Below are positions 1-8,107 of a stretch of 64,000 bases of DNA, piece after piece. Origin of the DNA: CAZCFB01 sp964511535 (GTDB lineage: Bacteria > Myxococcota_A > Polyangia > GCA-2747355 > CAZCFB01); contig CAZEFW010000016.1 in assembly GCA_964511535.1 (NCBI GenBank), forward strand, positions 1-64,000. The letters are read 5' to 3'. The position numbers were made by a program, and so were the translations under genes. Below the pieces are notes generated by a model. The model was not told the DNA's origin and searched no databases. It saw only the letters and a program-made list of their open reading frames with translations. Every line of letters begins with the position of its first letter. The first letter of the stretch is position 1.

Positions 1-794
1 AAGTCCATCTCGCGGCCCTTGCCCAGCTTCAGCTTGATGCGGCCGTCCTGGGGCAAGCGGCGCTCGGCGATGTCCAGGGAGCTCATGATCTTCAGGCGGC
101 TGACCAGGGCGCTCTTGAGCCGCAGGGGCGGGCGCATCTCCTCGTAGAGCACGCCGTCGATGCGGTAGCGCACGCGCAGGTGCTTCTCGTACGGCTCCAC
201 GTGGATATCCGATGCGCGCTTCTTGATGGCCGAGATCAGCACGGCGTTGACCAGACGGACGACCGGGGCGTCGTTGGAGGCCTTCTCCAGGTCCACGACG
301 TTGACGTCCTCCTCCTCCTCGCCGTAGTCGATCTCCTCCTCGTCGAACCCGTCCATCACCTCGTCGTAATCGACCTTGTCGTAGTAGCGGTGGAACGCCT
401 CCTCCACCGCCACCTCGGAGGCGACCACCACCTCGATGTTGTAGCCAGTGAGGAACTTCAGGTCGTCGATGGCGTAGATGTTCGACGGGTCGCTCATGGC
501 GACGATTAGAGAAGACCCGGCCCGGTTGATCGGGATGCAGCGGTGCTTCTGCGACACGTCCTTCGGGATCAACGCGATGACCTCGTCGTCGATGTCGAAG
601 TCGTTCAGGTTGATGGAGGGGACGTGATACTGCTTGCTGAGGAAGTTGGTGAGCTCCGATTCCTCGATGTAGCCCAGCTTGGTCAGGCTGTAGCCGATAC
701 GGCCGCCTGATCGCCGGGATTCATCCACCGCCTCCGTTAGCTGTTCGGGGGTGATGAGCTTCTCTCTGAGGAGTAGTTCGCCGATTCTGCTCAT
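1..794 (-). CDS. pilB: Type IV pilus assembly ATPase PilB, 5' part only
   Basis: The fragment encodes the first 264 residues of the cytoplasmic extension ATPase that powers pilin polymerisation; the gene runs off the left edge before the Walker A motif. Residues 1-135 look like the MshEN/T2SSE N-terminal domain. Residues about 141-169 are a strongly acidic linker (runs of D and E), as in myxobacterial PilB. ASDIHVEPYE (about 194-203), RYRIDGVLYE (209-218) and RLKIMSSLDIAERRLPQDGR (233-252) are the usual lead-in to the ATPase core in GspE/PilB proteins. The ATG at 794 is chosen because the conserved N-terminus begins there; the upstream SD is weak (AGG about 12 nt away). GspE of type II secretion is the alternative, but the acidic linker and spacing favour PilB. 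Confidence 0.88.
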   Translation of the reverse strand, partial: MSRIGELLLREKLITPEQLTEAVDESRRSGGRIGYSLTKLGYIEESELTNFLSKQYHVPSINLNDFDIDDEVIALIPKDVSQKHRCIPINRAGSSLIVAMSDPSNIYAIDDLKFLTGYNIEVVVASEVAVEEAFHRYYDKVDYDEVMDGFDEEEIDYGEEEEDVNVVDLEKASNDAPVVRLVNAVLISAIKKRASDIHVEPYEKHLRVRYRIDGVLYEEMRPPLRLKSALVSRLKIMSSLDIAERRLPQDGRIKLKLGKGREMD

Positions 795-868
795 GGCGTA
801 TGAATACCTGTGGCTATGGCCCACGCGCGCGGTCGTGGGCGGTCCCAGAACGAAAGGTTACGGAGCCT

Positions 869-889
869 ATTGTGGATTAGATCCACAAT
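869..889. promoter_or_regulatory. 21-bp perfect palindrome upstream of pilB
   Basis: ATTGTGGAT and ATCCACAAT are perfect 9-bp inverted arms separated by TAG. The site lies 75 bp upstream of the pilB start and 85 bp downstream of the lipoprotein gene stop. No T-run follows on either strand, so an operator fits better than an intrinsic terminator. The binding protein is unknown. Confidence 0.4.
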
Positions 890-973
890 GATCTCCAGAA
901 TTGAGATGCGCTGTGAGCAAAAATGCGAGGGAGATTGACGCGATGCGGCGTCAGGGCCGCGGGCCGGGAACGG

Positions 974-1621
974 CTACTGGATCTGGATGTCCAGGTTGTA
1001 GATGTTGGTGTCGAAGTTGAATCCCCAGACACCGAGGATGTACTTCTCGTCGGATGAGGTGGTGTTGCTCACGGTCAAGGTCTCGTCATCGGTGGTGCTG
1101 CGGCCGGCGGTGATGAACCCGTCGGGCGCCACCAGCGCGGCGTCGAGGTCGCCCTTGCTGTGAGTGAAGTCCACCTTCACCGTCAGCTTCTTGCCCGCCT
1201 CCAGCTTGATGGAGTACTGGTCAACGTCGCCGCGGTAGCAGATCTCCCAGCCGGTGATCAGGCCGGTCTGAAACAGGCCCGTGGCCTTGCCTGCCGAGTT
1301 GTTCGGCTCGTCCGAGGAGTCGGCGCAGTTGAGCGGCGCGGGCTTGACCAGAGCGCCGTCGATGAACACCGGGCCCTCCTTCTTGGGAAGCAGCTCGGTG
1401 TCGGTCATGAACGGGCGGTCCGGGATGCCCATGTCAGGGGGCATGGTCTTGAGGCAGACGTCCACGTTGGCGCCGGCCGCGTTCTTGACGGTGTGGCAGA
1501 AGTACCCCTCCGGGCACTCGTTCAGGGCGCTGCAGAGGAACGGGTTCTCGCCCAGGTCAGGGCTGTAGCAGCCCCCGAACCCGAGCAGGGCGGACAGTGC
1601 GGTGATGATGGCGTATCTCAT
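974..1621 (-). CDS. Lipoprotein with Cys module and PPC-type beta domain
   Basis: A 215-residue exported protein. Residues 1-18 form a lipoprotein signal ending in FGGC (Cys18). A Cys-rich module follows (C30, C36, C42, C56; core CPEGYFC), then a PPDMGIPD linker. Residues about 100-215 resemble the bacterial pre-peptidase C-terminal (PPC) beta-sandwich: DEPNNSAGKAT, a GDVDQYSIKLEAG strand and KGDLDAALVAPDG. The start ATG at 1621 has AGAGGA just upstream; a longer reading frame reaches into the upstream gene but would remove the signal peptide. It lies 20 nt after the TPR gene and is probably co-transcribed with it. Function unknown; likely a surface protein of the periplasmic or outer leaflet. 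Confidence 0.75.
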   Translation of the reverse strand: MRYAIITALSALLGFGGCYSPDLGENPFLCSALNECPEGYFCHTVKNAAGANVDVCLKTMPPDMGIPDRPFMTDTELLPKKEGPVFIDGALVKPAPLNCADSSDEPNNSAGKATGLFQTGLITGWEICYRGDVDQYSIKLEAGKKLTVKVDFTHSKGDLDAALVAPDGFITAGRSTTDDETLTVSNTTSSDEKYILGVWGFNFDTNIYNLDIQIQ

Positions 1622-1641
1622 GTTCTTGTCCTCTCGCTCGC

Positions 1642-3006
1642 TCAGAAGTCGATGCGGCCAATGAAGCCGGCGCCGCTGTCGTTGGCCCACGGGCTCGCGG
1701 TGACGCGCACGCCGGGGGAGGTTGCGATGGGGTCGTCGTCCTTGACGGGCGGCTCCCAGGTCAGATCCATGTACGTGAAGAAGCCCGTCGCAGCGGCGCC
1801 GAGGCCGCCGATGACCAGGCCCACGATCATGCCGATCTCGAAGTTCTTACCCTCGGACTCCCAGTCCTGGGGCGTCTGCCCCGACCCGGCCTTGGAGTCC
1901 CACGCTTTCTGCGGCAGGTTCTTGGCCAGGTTGAACTCACCCTGGCACTCGTTAGAGACGCAGCTCTTGGTCTCGTAGTACTTCTGCACCGCGTTGGACC
2001 GGTCCATGGCGAGGCCGCCCATCACGCCGCCCACCACGAACCCGGCGCCCACCACACCGGCGGACACGTAGACCCACTTGCGCCAGGGGGAGGTGGGCCG
2101 GTCAACCGCATCGCCGCCCGGCTCGTCGGGGGCGTCGCTCTTGACCCTGGCGATCTTGGCGCCCTCGATGACCACGATGTTCGGCGTCTTCTTCGACGCG
2201 TAGACCGCGGCCACGCGCATCATGTCGCCCTTCCGCTGGTACGCCTCGATGTAGTACTGCAGCGAGGTGGTGGTGATGTAGCGCGCCGGGATCTGGCCGA
2301 CCCACGCCTCGCCCTGCTGGTCCATGCCCACCTGGCGGAACTTGGTCTCGCCGGAGCGCCGGAAGAAGATGATGACCGAGCTGGCGTCAGAGTCGGGGGG
2401 CGTCTCGCACAGCAGGGTCAGGGGCTTGCGGTAGTTGCCCGAGTCCACCGGGGTGTGGATCAGCTGCGCCTTGCGCCGCACCGCCATGGTGGGCTCGTCG
2501 CTGGTGGTGGCCGCGGTGGGGGTCTCGGTGCCGGCCGCGGAGGTCACCGCGCCGGTGCCGCCGCCGACCTCTTTCTCCAGCTCCTTGACCACCTTCTCCA
2601 CCATGGGGCGGTTCGGGTCGACCATGCGGGCCTTGAGCAGGAACTCCTTGTAGAACTTCAGCGCGTTCTTCTTGTCATCCAGCTTCTCGTAGGTGCGCGC
2701 GATGTTCAGCAAGATCGGGGGGGCGGGGCGCAGCTCGTACGCCTTGAGCAGCTTGACGATGGCGTCCTGGTACTTGCCCTCGGTGTAGGCCTTGCTGCCG
2801 TCTGCAAAGTACTTGGCGGCCCGCTCCTCCTCGTCCATCTCCTCTTCGGGCTCGGCCGCCGGGGCTTCGGCCTTGGGAGCTTCTTTTTTGGCCTCTTTCT
2901 TCTTCGGCTCACCCTGGGCCACAGCGACGCGCGGGGCGCAGAGCCCCACAACGGCAAGCAAGAGCAGCATGTGCCAGGAACATGGCCAACCTCTGCGTTT
3001 GATCAC
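1642..3006 (-). CDS. TPR-containing exported membrane protein
   Basis: A 454-residue protein with a signal peptide (residues 1-30, ending AVA). A Lys/Glu/Ala-rich stretch follows, then TPR-like helices at about 62-150 (FADGSKAYTEGKYQDAIVKL, LLNIARTYEKLDDKKNALKF). The middle is probably beta-rich. Two hydrophobic segments lie near the C-terminus (about 317-340 and 389-413). The start is GTG at 3006 with AGGAG 7-8 nt upstream. This layout is common in Myxococcota and usually has no assigned function. It sits between a kinase-like gene and a lipoprotein gene on the same strand, which suggests an envelope complex, but the partners are inferred only from gene order. Confidence 0.7.
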   Translation of the reverse strand: MIKRRGWPCSWHMLLLLAVVGLCAPRVAVAQGEPKKKEAKKEAPKAEAPAAEPEEEMDEEERAAKYFADGSKAYTEGKYQDAIVKLLKAYELRPAPPILLNIARTYEKLDDKKNALKFYKEFLLKARMVDPNRPMVEKVVKELEKEVGGGTGAVTSAAGTETPTAATTSDEPTMAVRRKAQLIHTPVDSGNYRKPLTLLCETPPDSDASSVIIFFRRSGETKFRQVGMDQQGEAWVGQIPARYITTTSLQYYIEAYQRKGDMMRVAAVYASKKTPNIVVIEGAKIARVKSDAPDEPGGDAVDRPTSPWRKWVYVSAGVVGAGFVVGGVMGGLAMDRSNAVQKYYETKSCVSNECQGEFNLAKNLPQKAWDSKAGSGQTPQDWESEGKNFEIGMIVGLVIGGLGAAATGFFTYMDLTWEPPVKDDDPIATSPGVRVTASPWANDSGAGFIGRIDF

Positions 3007-3106
3007 GGGGAATCTCCTGAATCCTGTTGGGCGGTGTCCACTATACTACACAGCGTCTCGGAGGACAGAATTGTGCTCGCGACCCCCACGCCGTTACGGA
3101 AGGGGA

Positions 3107-5137
3107 TTACTGAGAGAAGGGGTCGACCCAGTCGGAGCCGCCGGATTTCTTCTTCTTTTTCTTCTTTGGCGGCTTCTTCTTGGCCGTGGCTTTCTTCCTC
3201 GGGGGCCGCTTCCTCTTGACGGTCTTCTTCTTCCTGACCGGCTTCTTCTTGGCCACCTTCACAGGCGGCTTCTTGGCGGCGGGCTCGGCTGCCGGCGGGG
3301 GCTCGGCTGCCGGGGGAGGCTCGGCTGCCGGCGGGGGCTCGGCTGCCGCGGCAGGCTCGGCGCCCGGGGCGGGCTCGGTGCCCGGGGCGGGCTCGGCGCC
3401 CGGGGCAGGCTCGGCCGCAAGGGGCTCGGCCGTGGGCGCGGGCTCTCCCGCAGGATCGTCAAGCGGCTCCACGGCGGGCTCGGCGGGTGCAGGCTCGGCC
3501 GCCGGCTCGGCGACGGGCGCTGCAGCCGCAGCGGTGTCCACCGGCGCGGCCGCGGCCGGGGCGGCGTAGCCCGGACCGTGATCGCACGGCTTGACGTCGG
3601 GGGCCATGGCGCGGGTGATGCCGAACACCAGCACCGCGCTGATCGCAGCGGCGACAGCGGCGTAGACCACCGCGTTGCCGCCGCCACCGGACTCCTCGGC
3701 GGGTGTGGGCAAGGGCGCGGCCGCGGCGACCTCCTTCTCGACGACCTTCTCCACCACGGGCGGCTGAGCCAGCGCGGCGAGCCGCTTCTCGTCGGTGACG
3801 TCGGGTGACAGCGCGGCGCTCCAGGCGCGGGCCTGGTCGATGAACTGTTCCACCGCGGTGTCGATGGTCTCGGTGCTGCCGTTGGTCTTGGCCGGGGCCA
3901 CGTCTTCGGCGGTGAAGTCCGCTGGCAGGTTGGCCACGAACGCCTTTACCGAGCGCTCAACCGGCAGCTCCACCAGGTCGCCGTCGCCGTCGCGGAAGCT
4001 CTCCACCGGGGCCGCTGCGCGTTTCTTCTTTTTCTTCTTGGGGGCAGGGCCCTTCTTCTTGGCCGCCTCCTTCTTCTCCGCGAGCTGGGTCTGGGCCTCT
4101 TCGGCCACGGCCGCCAGCTCCTCGTCCTCGGGCGTCTCCGCCGGCTTGCTGTCGCTCTGCACGGTGCTCTCCTCCTCGGAATTCGAGGACGCCGCCTCCT
4201 CGGCGGGCGCCTCTTCTTCCTTTGGGACACCGTCGGCGGGCTCCGCCTTGGGGGGCGGTGCAGGGCGCTCGGCCCCACCCGCGAAGAGCGCCAGGGGTGC
4301 GGCGCCGAGCTCTTCCGGCTTGGTGGCGGCCCACGCCTCCAGCGCCGCGCGGAACTCGGATGCGTCGGCGTAGCGGCTGGCGGGGCTCTTGGCCAGGGCC
4401 TTGACCAGCATGTCGGCCATGCCCTCGGACAGGTCGTCGGGAAGGGAGAGATCCACGGTCTCGAGCTGCTGAGTGATCTCGTCCCGCGTGCCCACGTAGG
4501 GCGGGCGCCCCACCAGGCAGCGGCAGAGCAGGGCGGCCAGGGCGTATACGTCGGAGGCCTTGGTCGTCTCGCCCTCGAACTGCTCGGGCGCCATGTACTC
4601 GGCGTCCGGAGCGCCGATGAGCTCGTCGTCTCCCGGCTCGGTGTCCACCAGGTGCCCGGTGCCGAAGTCGAGCACGCGGGTGCTGAAGGTCTCCGCCTTG
4701 TCGCCGCGGGCCAGGAAGATGTTGGTCGGCTTGAGCGCGCCGTGGACGATGCCCTCGGCGTGCACCGCCTCCATGGCGAGGCACGCCTGGCCCACCAGTC
4801 GGACGGCCTGGGCGGCGGGCAGCTTGCCGTGCTCCTCGAGCACCTCGGCCAGGTTCTTGCCGTCCAGCAGGGGCAGCTCCAGGAAGAAGCGGCCTGATTT
4901 GGACCAGTCAGCGTGCTTGGCGACGGTCACATGGCGATGGCCCAGGGTGCCCACCAGCTGCACCTCTTCCCAGTACGCCTCCACCTTGCTGAACAGGCTG
5001 AGCTCCTGGTGGAGCACCTTGACGGCGCATGAGGATCCGGAGCCGTCCGTGGCCTGCAACACCTCTCCGGTGGTGCCAGCCCCGATGGACTCGGTCAGCT
5101 CGTAATCACCTAGGGTCTTTCCGGCAAGCGATTCCAA
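3107..5137 (-). CDS. Kinase-like protein lacking the catalytic Asp (pseudokinase 1), membrane-anchored
   Basis: A eukaryote-like Ser/Thr kinase fold occupies residues about 9-270: glycine loop IGAGTTGEV (18-26), Lys40 in AVKV, the catalytic loop read as HGALKPTN (132-139) and DFG at 157-159. The HRD aspartate is Ala134, so phosphotransfer should be lost or strongly impaired although ATP-binding residues remain. A linker with Glu- and Lys-rich patches leads to one TM segment (about 489-510). The outer tail is built of Ala/Pro/Glu repeats and then a very Lys-rich end. I prefer the TTG start at 5137, which has GAGG and AGGA upstream; a GTG at 5206 would add 23 residues without a clear SD. It heads the TPR-lipoprotein gene group. 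Confidence 0.8.
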   Translation of the reverse strand: MESLAGKTLGDYELTESIGAGTTGEVLQATDGSGSSCAVKVLHQELSLFSKVEAYWEEVQLVGTLGHRHVTVAKHADWSKSGRFFLELPLLDGKNLAEVLEEHGKLPAAQAVRLVGQACLAMEAVHAEGIVHGALKPTNIFLARGDKAETFSTRVLDFGTGHLVDTEPGDDELIGAPDAEYMAPEQFEGETTKASDVYALAALLCRCLVGRPPYVGTRDEITQQLETVDLSLPDDLSEGMADMLVKALAKSPASRYADASEFRAALEAWAATKPEELGAAPLALFAGGAERPAPPPKAEPADGVPKEEEAPAEEAASSNSEEESTVQSDSKPAETPEDEELAAVAEEAQTQLAEKKEAAKKKGPAPKKKKKKRAAAPVESFRDGDGDLVELPVERSVKAFVANLPADFTAEDVAPAKTNGSTETIDTAVEQFIDQARAWSAALSPDVTDEKRLAALAQPPVVEKVVEKEVAAAAPLPTPAEESGGGGNAVVYAAVAAAISAVLVFGITRAMAPDVKPCDHGPGYAAPAAAAPVDTAAAAAPVAEPAAEPAPAEPAVEPLDDPAGEPAPTAEPLAAEPAPGAEPAPGTEPAPGAEPAAAAEPPPAAEPPPAAEPPPAAEPAAKKPPVKVAKKKPVRKKKTVKRKRPPRKKATAKKKPPKKKKKKKSGGSDWVDPFSQ

Positions 5138-5270
5138 TGTTCCTACCTCGTCTTGTGGCGGTTTAGATGCCCATAGGGGGCGTGCTCCAACTCGCACGTC
5201 TCGCACATTTTCCGCTTGTTTGTCAAGTCGATGCGCCCCGTAAGTCCTTCATTATACGCCTCGTTTGGGC

Positions 5271-5298
5271 TTGTGGATCCCACCATAGCGGATACTAT
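5271..5298 (+). promoter_or_regulatory. Possible sigma-70 type promoter for rlmI
   Basis: TTGTGG and TACTAT are separated by 16 bp and end 8 bp before the rlmI ATG at 5307, which would give an almost leaderless transcript. The match to consensus is only partial. Confidence 0.3.
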
Positions 5299-5306
5299 TC
5301 TGAGCC

Positions 5307-6548
5307 ATGGCCCGCAGACCGACACGAACCACCGCCGCACCCCCACGGCGCCGCGAGCAGAAGGCGCGCATCTCAACCGACGTGGCCCGCAGGGTTCGCG
5401 ACGGGCACCCGTGGATCTTCTCCTCCGCGCTCAAGGGGCGGGATCTTCCGGGCGAGGAAGGGAAATGCGTGGACGTGGTGGACGAGGAGGGGCGGTTCGC
5501 CGGCAGAGCCATCCTGGAGCCCGGCGGGCGTCCGGTGCTGCGCGTGTTCTGCAAGTCCCCGGGGCAGGAGCTCAACTCCATGTACGTGGACCAGGCGGTG
5601 GAGCGGTGCATACGAGCCCGGCGACGGCTGTTGCAGCCCGGGCCGCTGGACTGCTACCGGCTGGTGAACGGTGACTCCGAGGGGCTGCCCGGTGTGACGG
5701 TGGACCGCTACGCCGACTACCTGGTGGTGTGCCAGTTCACGCCCCTGGCGCGGGTGTATCAGGACGACCTGCTGGACGTCCTGCGCTATCGCCTCGCGCC
5801 CAGGGGGATCTACCTCCAGCGGCGCTTCGCCCCACCCGCCGCCGGGCAACCGCGGCCGGGCGCAGAGCTGATGCACGGCGAAGCGGCTCCCCACGAGCTG
5901 CTGGTGACCGAGGGCCAGTTTCGCTTCTTCGTTGACGTGACCGCCCCGGTGGGCACGGGGCTTTTTCCGGACATGCGCCGGGGGCGGCGGGTGGTGGCCG
6001 ACCTGGCCGGCGGGCGGCGGGTGCTCAACTGTTTTTCGTACACCGGGGCCTTCTCGGTGGTGGCCGCGGCGTCCGGCGCCCGGCAGGTGGTCAGCGTGGA
6101 CAGCGCGCCGCGAGCCCACGCCAGGGCGCGGCGGAACATGACCGCCAACGGCATGGATCCCGAAGGGGAGCGGCTGGAGTTCGTCACCGGTGATGCCATG
6201 GCCATCATGTCGCGGCTCGAGTCCCGGGACCGCCGCTTCGAGCTCATCATCGCCGACCCGCCAACCTTCTCCACGGTCAAGGGCAAGGCGTTCAACGCGT
6301 CCAAGGACTACGCAGATCTGGTGGCCTCTGCGCTGCCGCTGGTGAAGGAGGGCGGCCAGATGCTGCTGGCCTGCAACGCCTCGCGCATGATGCCCCAGGA
6401 CCTGGACCGGGCCGTGGGCGTGGGCGCCACCCGCGCCAACCGAAACGTGCTCGTGATCCGCCGCCTGGACCAGCCTGAAGACTACCCCGTGCTGCCGGCG
6501 TTCAGCGAGGGCCAGCACCTGAAGATCTTGCTGCTTCAGGTGGACTGA
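5307..6548 (+). CDS. rlmI: Class I rRNA (cytosine-5) methyltransferase, RlmI family
   Basis: A 413-residue SAM-dependent methyltransferase of the COG1092/RlmI family, which in E. coli methylates C1962 of 23S rRNA. An N-terminal PUA-like domain covers about 20-95 (GHPWIFSSAL). A central domain carries DSEGLPGVTVDRY. The C-terminal Rossmann domain has the SAM motif VLNCFSYTGAFSV, the motif IV segment IIADPPTFS and a candidate catalytic Cys in LLACNAS. Length is typical of the family. It is divergent from the kinase-like gene and convergent with the GH5 gene. A 7-bp inverted repeat (GACGTGG and CCACGTC, 6558-6581) just after the stop may help end transcription. Confidence 0.9.
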   Translation: MARRPTRTTAAPPRRREQKARISTDVARRVRDGHPWIFSSALKGRDLPGEEGKCVDVVDEEGRFAGRAILEPGGRPVLRVFCKSPGQELNSMYVDQAVERCIRARRRLLQPGPLDCYRLVNGDSEGLPGVTVDRYADYLVVCQFTPLARVYQDDLLDVLRYRLAPRGIYLQRRFAPPAAGQPRPGAELMHGEAAPHELLVTEGQFRFFVDVTAPVGTGLFPDMRRGRRVVADLAGGRRVLNCFSYTGAFSVVAAASGARQVVSVDSAPRAHARARRNMTANGMDPEGERLEFVTGDAMAIMSRLESRDRRFELIIADPPTFSTVKGKAFNASKDYADLVASALPLVKEGGQMLLACNASRMMPQDLDRAVGVGATRANRNVLVIRRLDQPEDYPVLPAFSEGQHLKILLLQVD

Positions 6549-6579
6549 CCAGACCAGGACGTGGGCGTCCTTGTCCACG

Positions 6580-8082
6580 TCAAATGGGGCACGGCCTCAG
6601 TGTCACCGAGTACTCCCCCGTCCCCTCGAACTTCACCAGCAGCCGCTCCTGCTTGGCCAGCTCGTCCCAGCTCCACGCGCCGGGGCCCTTGACGTCGAGG
6701 CAGATCTTCTCCCCAAGGTGGCGCCGCGGCGCATAGATCACCAGCGGGGCGGAGGTGGTCTGGAGGATCTTCAGCCCGACGGTGAGCGACCCGTTGATCG
6801 GCGCCGGGGTGCCGGGGGTGTACTTCAACCGGGTCAACTTCCCGGGGGTCTGGATCGGGTAGGGGCGCGAGAGCCGATCCAGCGCCCCCTGCCGTACCTT
6901 TCGGTCCTCGTCCATCAGTGACTGGGCGCCGGAGATGGACGCGTCGCCCTGTCCCGGGACCGCTTTCTGGAAGGCCCAGTAGGAAGAGCCGAGCATGAAC
7001 TCGTCCTCCAGGGCGCAGTGGGTCCACAGATCCTCCAGGGCGCCGTCCAGGTTCAGGTTCACGCCCCACTCGCCGTTCCACAGCGGCAGCTTCATGGCCC
7101 TGGCCTGTGCCATGGCCCGGGTGAAGTCCTTGCGCTTCTCCTCGGCCGAGACCCGCCGCTTGAGCACATACATCAGCAGCCAGCCCGAGTAGAGGTGCGG
7201 CGCGTAGACCAGGTCCTTGCCGATGGTGTCGAGGGGCTCGGTGTACATCTCACCGGTCTCGTTGCGCATGATGGTGGCGTCCAGGAAGATCAGCCCCGGC
7301 GCGCCTGCCTTTCGCAGCGCCGGCGCCACCTTGCGGAAGGCCGGGAAGATCTTGTCCCGCTCGACGACGGGCGATCCGCCCGTGCCCTGGGGTTCGTTGA
7401 TCAGGTCGAGCCCGGCCAGCGCCGGGTGAGCGCCCACCGACTTGAGCACCTGGACCCACGCCGCGGTGAAGGCGTCCAGCAGGCCGTCCTTGTTGGACCA
7501 CAGGTTGTCGAATATGGCCCATGCGTCCAGGGGGGAGGTGGGCTTGAACCCGGCGGGACAGGTCCAGCGCGGCGCCCCGTTGGCGTTGACCGCGAAGGCG
7601 GACTTGGGATCCACGGCGCATCGGCCCCACAGGTCCTGGTGCCACTCCAGGATCACGGTGAGGCCCGCCTTGTGGGCCAGGTCCATCACGCCCTTGATCT
7701 CTGCCAGGTAGCGGGTGTCGAACTGCCCCTTCTTCGGTTCGATCTTGCTCCAGGAGGTGGCCACCCGCAGGGTGGTGAACCCCCAGGATGCGATGCGGGG
7801 GTAGTCCTCGGGCTTCACATCGCGCCCAAAGTAGTCCACATCCTGGAGGGCGTGATGCTGGAGCCCGCGCAGGATCACCTGCCGCCCGTCTGCGTCCCGC
7901 AGGTCGTCCGGCGTGGCGGAGAGGGGCAAGAAATTGCCCGGCGACAGGGCAGCGCGCTCGCCGCCCGGGGCGTTGATCCCATCCACCGGCGCCTCGGTTT
8001 CACCGCACGCGGACAGGACGAGCAGCGAGAGGGCCGCAGACAAGCAATATTGCGAGGATCTCAAGAGCACGTTACTTTGCAC
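6580..8082 (-). CDS. Glycoside hydrolase family 5 lipoprotein (endoglycoceramidase-like)
   Basis: A 500-residue lipoprotein (lipobox LSAC at about residues 23-26) with a GH5 TIM barrel. The usual retaining-enzyme acids are present: LINEPQG gives the acid/base Glu and WNGEWG the nucleophile Glu. ILRGLQHHAL and an EWHQDLWG segment match the endoglycoceramidase/cellulase side of GH5. The last 90 residues look like the small beta domain found in that subgroup. The start is GTG at 8082 with AGG close upstream. Only 25 bp separate it from the divergent kinase-like gene. The substrate, a glycolipid or a beta-glucan, cannot be told from sequence. Confidence 0.85.
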   Translation of the reverse strand: MQSNVLLRSSQYCLSAALSLLVLSACGETEAPVDGINAPGGERAALSPGNFLPLSATPDDLRDADGRQVILRGLQHHALQDVDYFGRDVKPEDYPRIASWGFTTLRVATSWSKIEPKKGQFDTRYLAEIKGVMDLAHKAGLTVILEWHQDLWGRCAVDPKSAFAVNANGAPRWTCPAGFKPTSPLDAWAIFDNLWSNKDGLLDAFTAAWVQVLKSVGAHPALAGLDLINEPQGTGGSPVVERDKIFPAFRKVAPALRKAGAPGLIFLDATIMRNETGEMYTEPLDTIGKDLVYAPHLYSGWLLMYVLKRRVSAEEKRKDFTRAMAQARAMKLPLWNGEWGVNLNLDGALEDLWTHCALEDEFMLGSSYWAFQKAVPGQGDASISGAQSLMDEDRKVRQGALDRLSRPYPIQTPGKLTRLKYTPGTPAPINGSLTVGLKILQTTSAPLVIYAPRRHLGEKICLDVKGPGAWSWDELAKQERLLVKFEGTGEYSVTLRPCPI

Positions 8083-8107
8083 TTACCTGTACTTCGCGGG
8101 GGAAGCA

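Noticed and set aside
5138..5206. GTG start at 5206 for pseudokinase 1
   Set aside because: It has no SD and adds residues unlike a kinase N-terminus, while the TTG at 5137 has GAGG and AGGA in position. The case is not fully closed.
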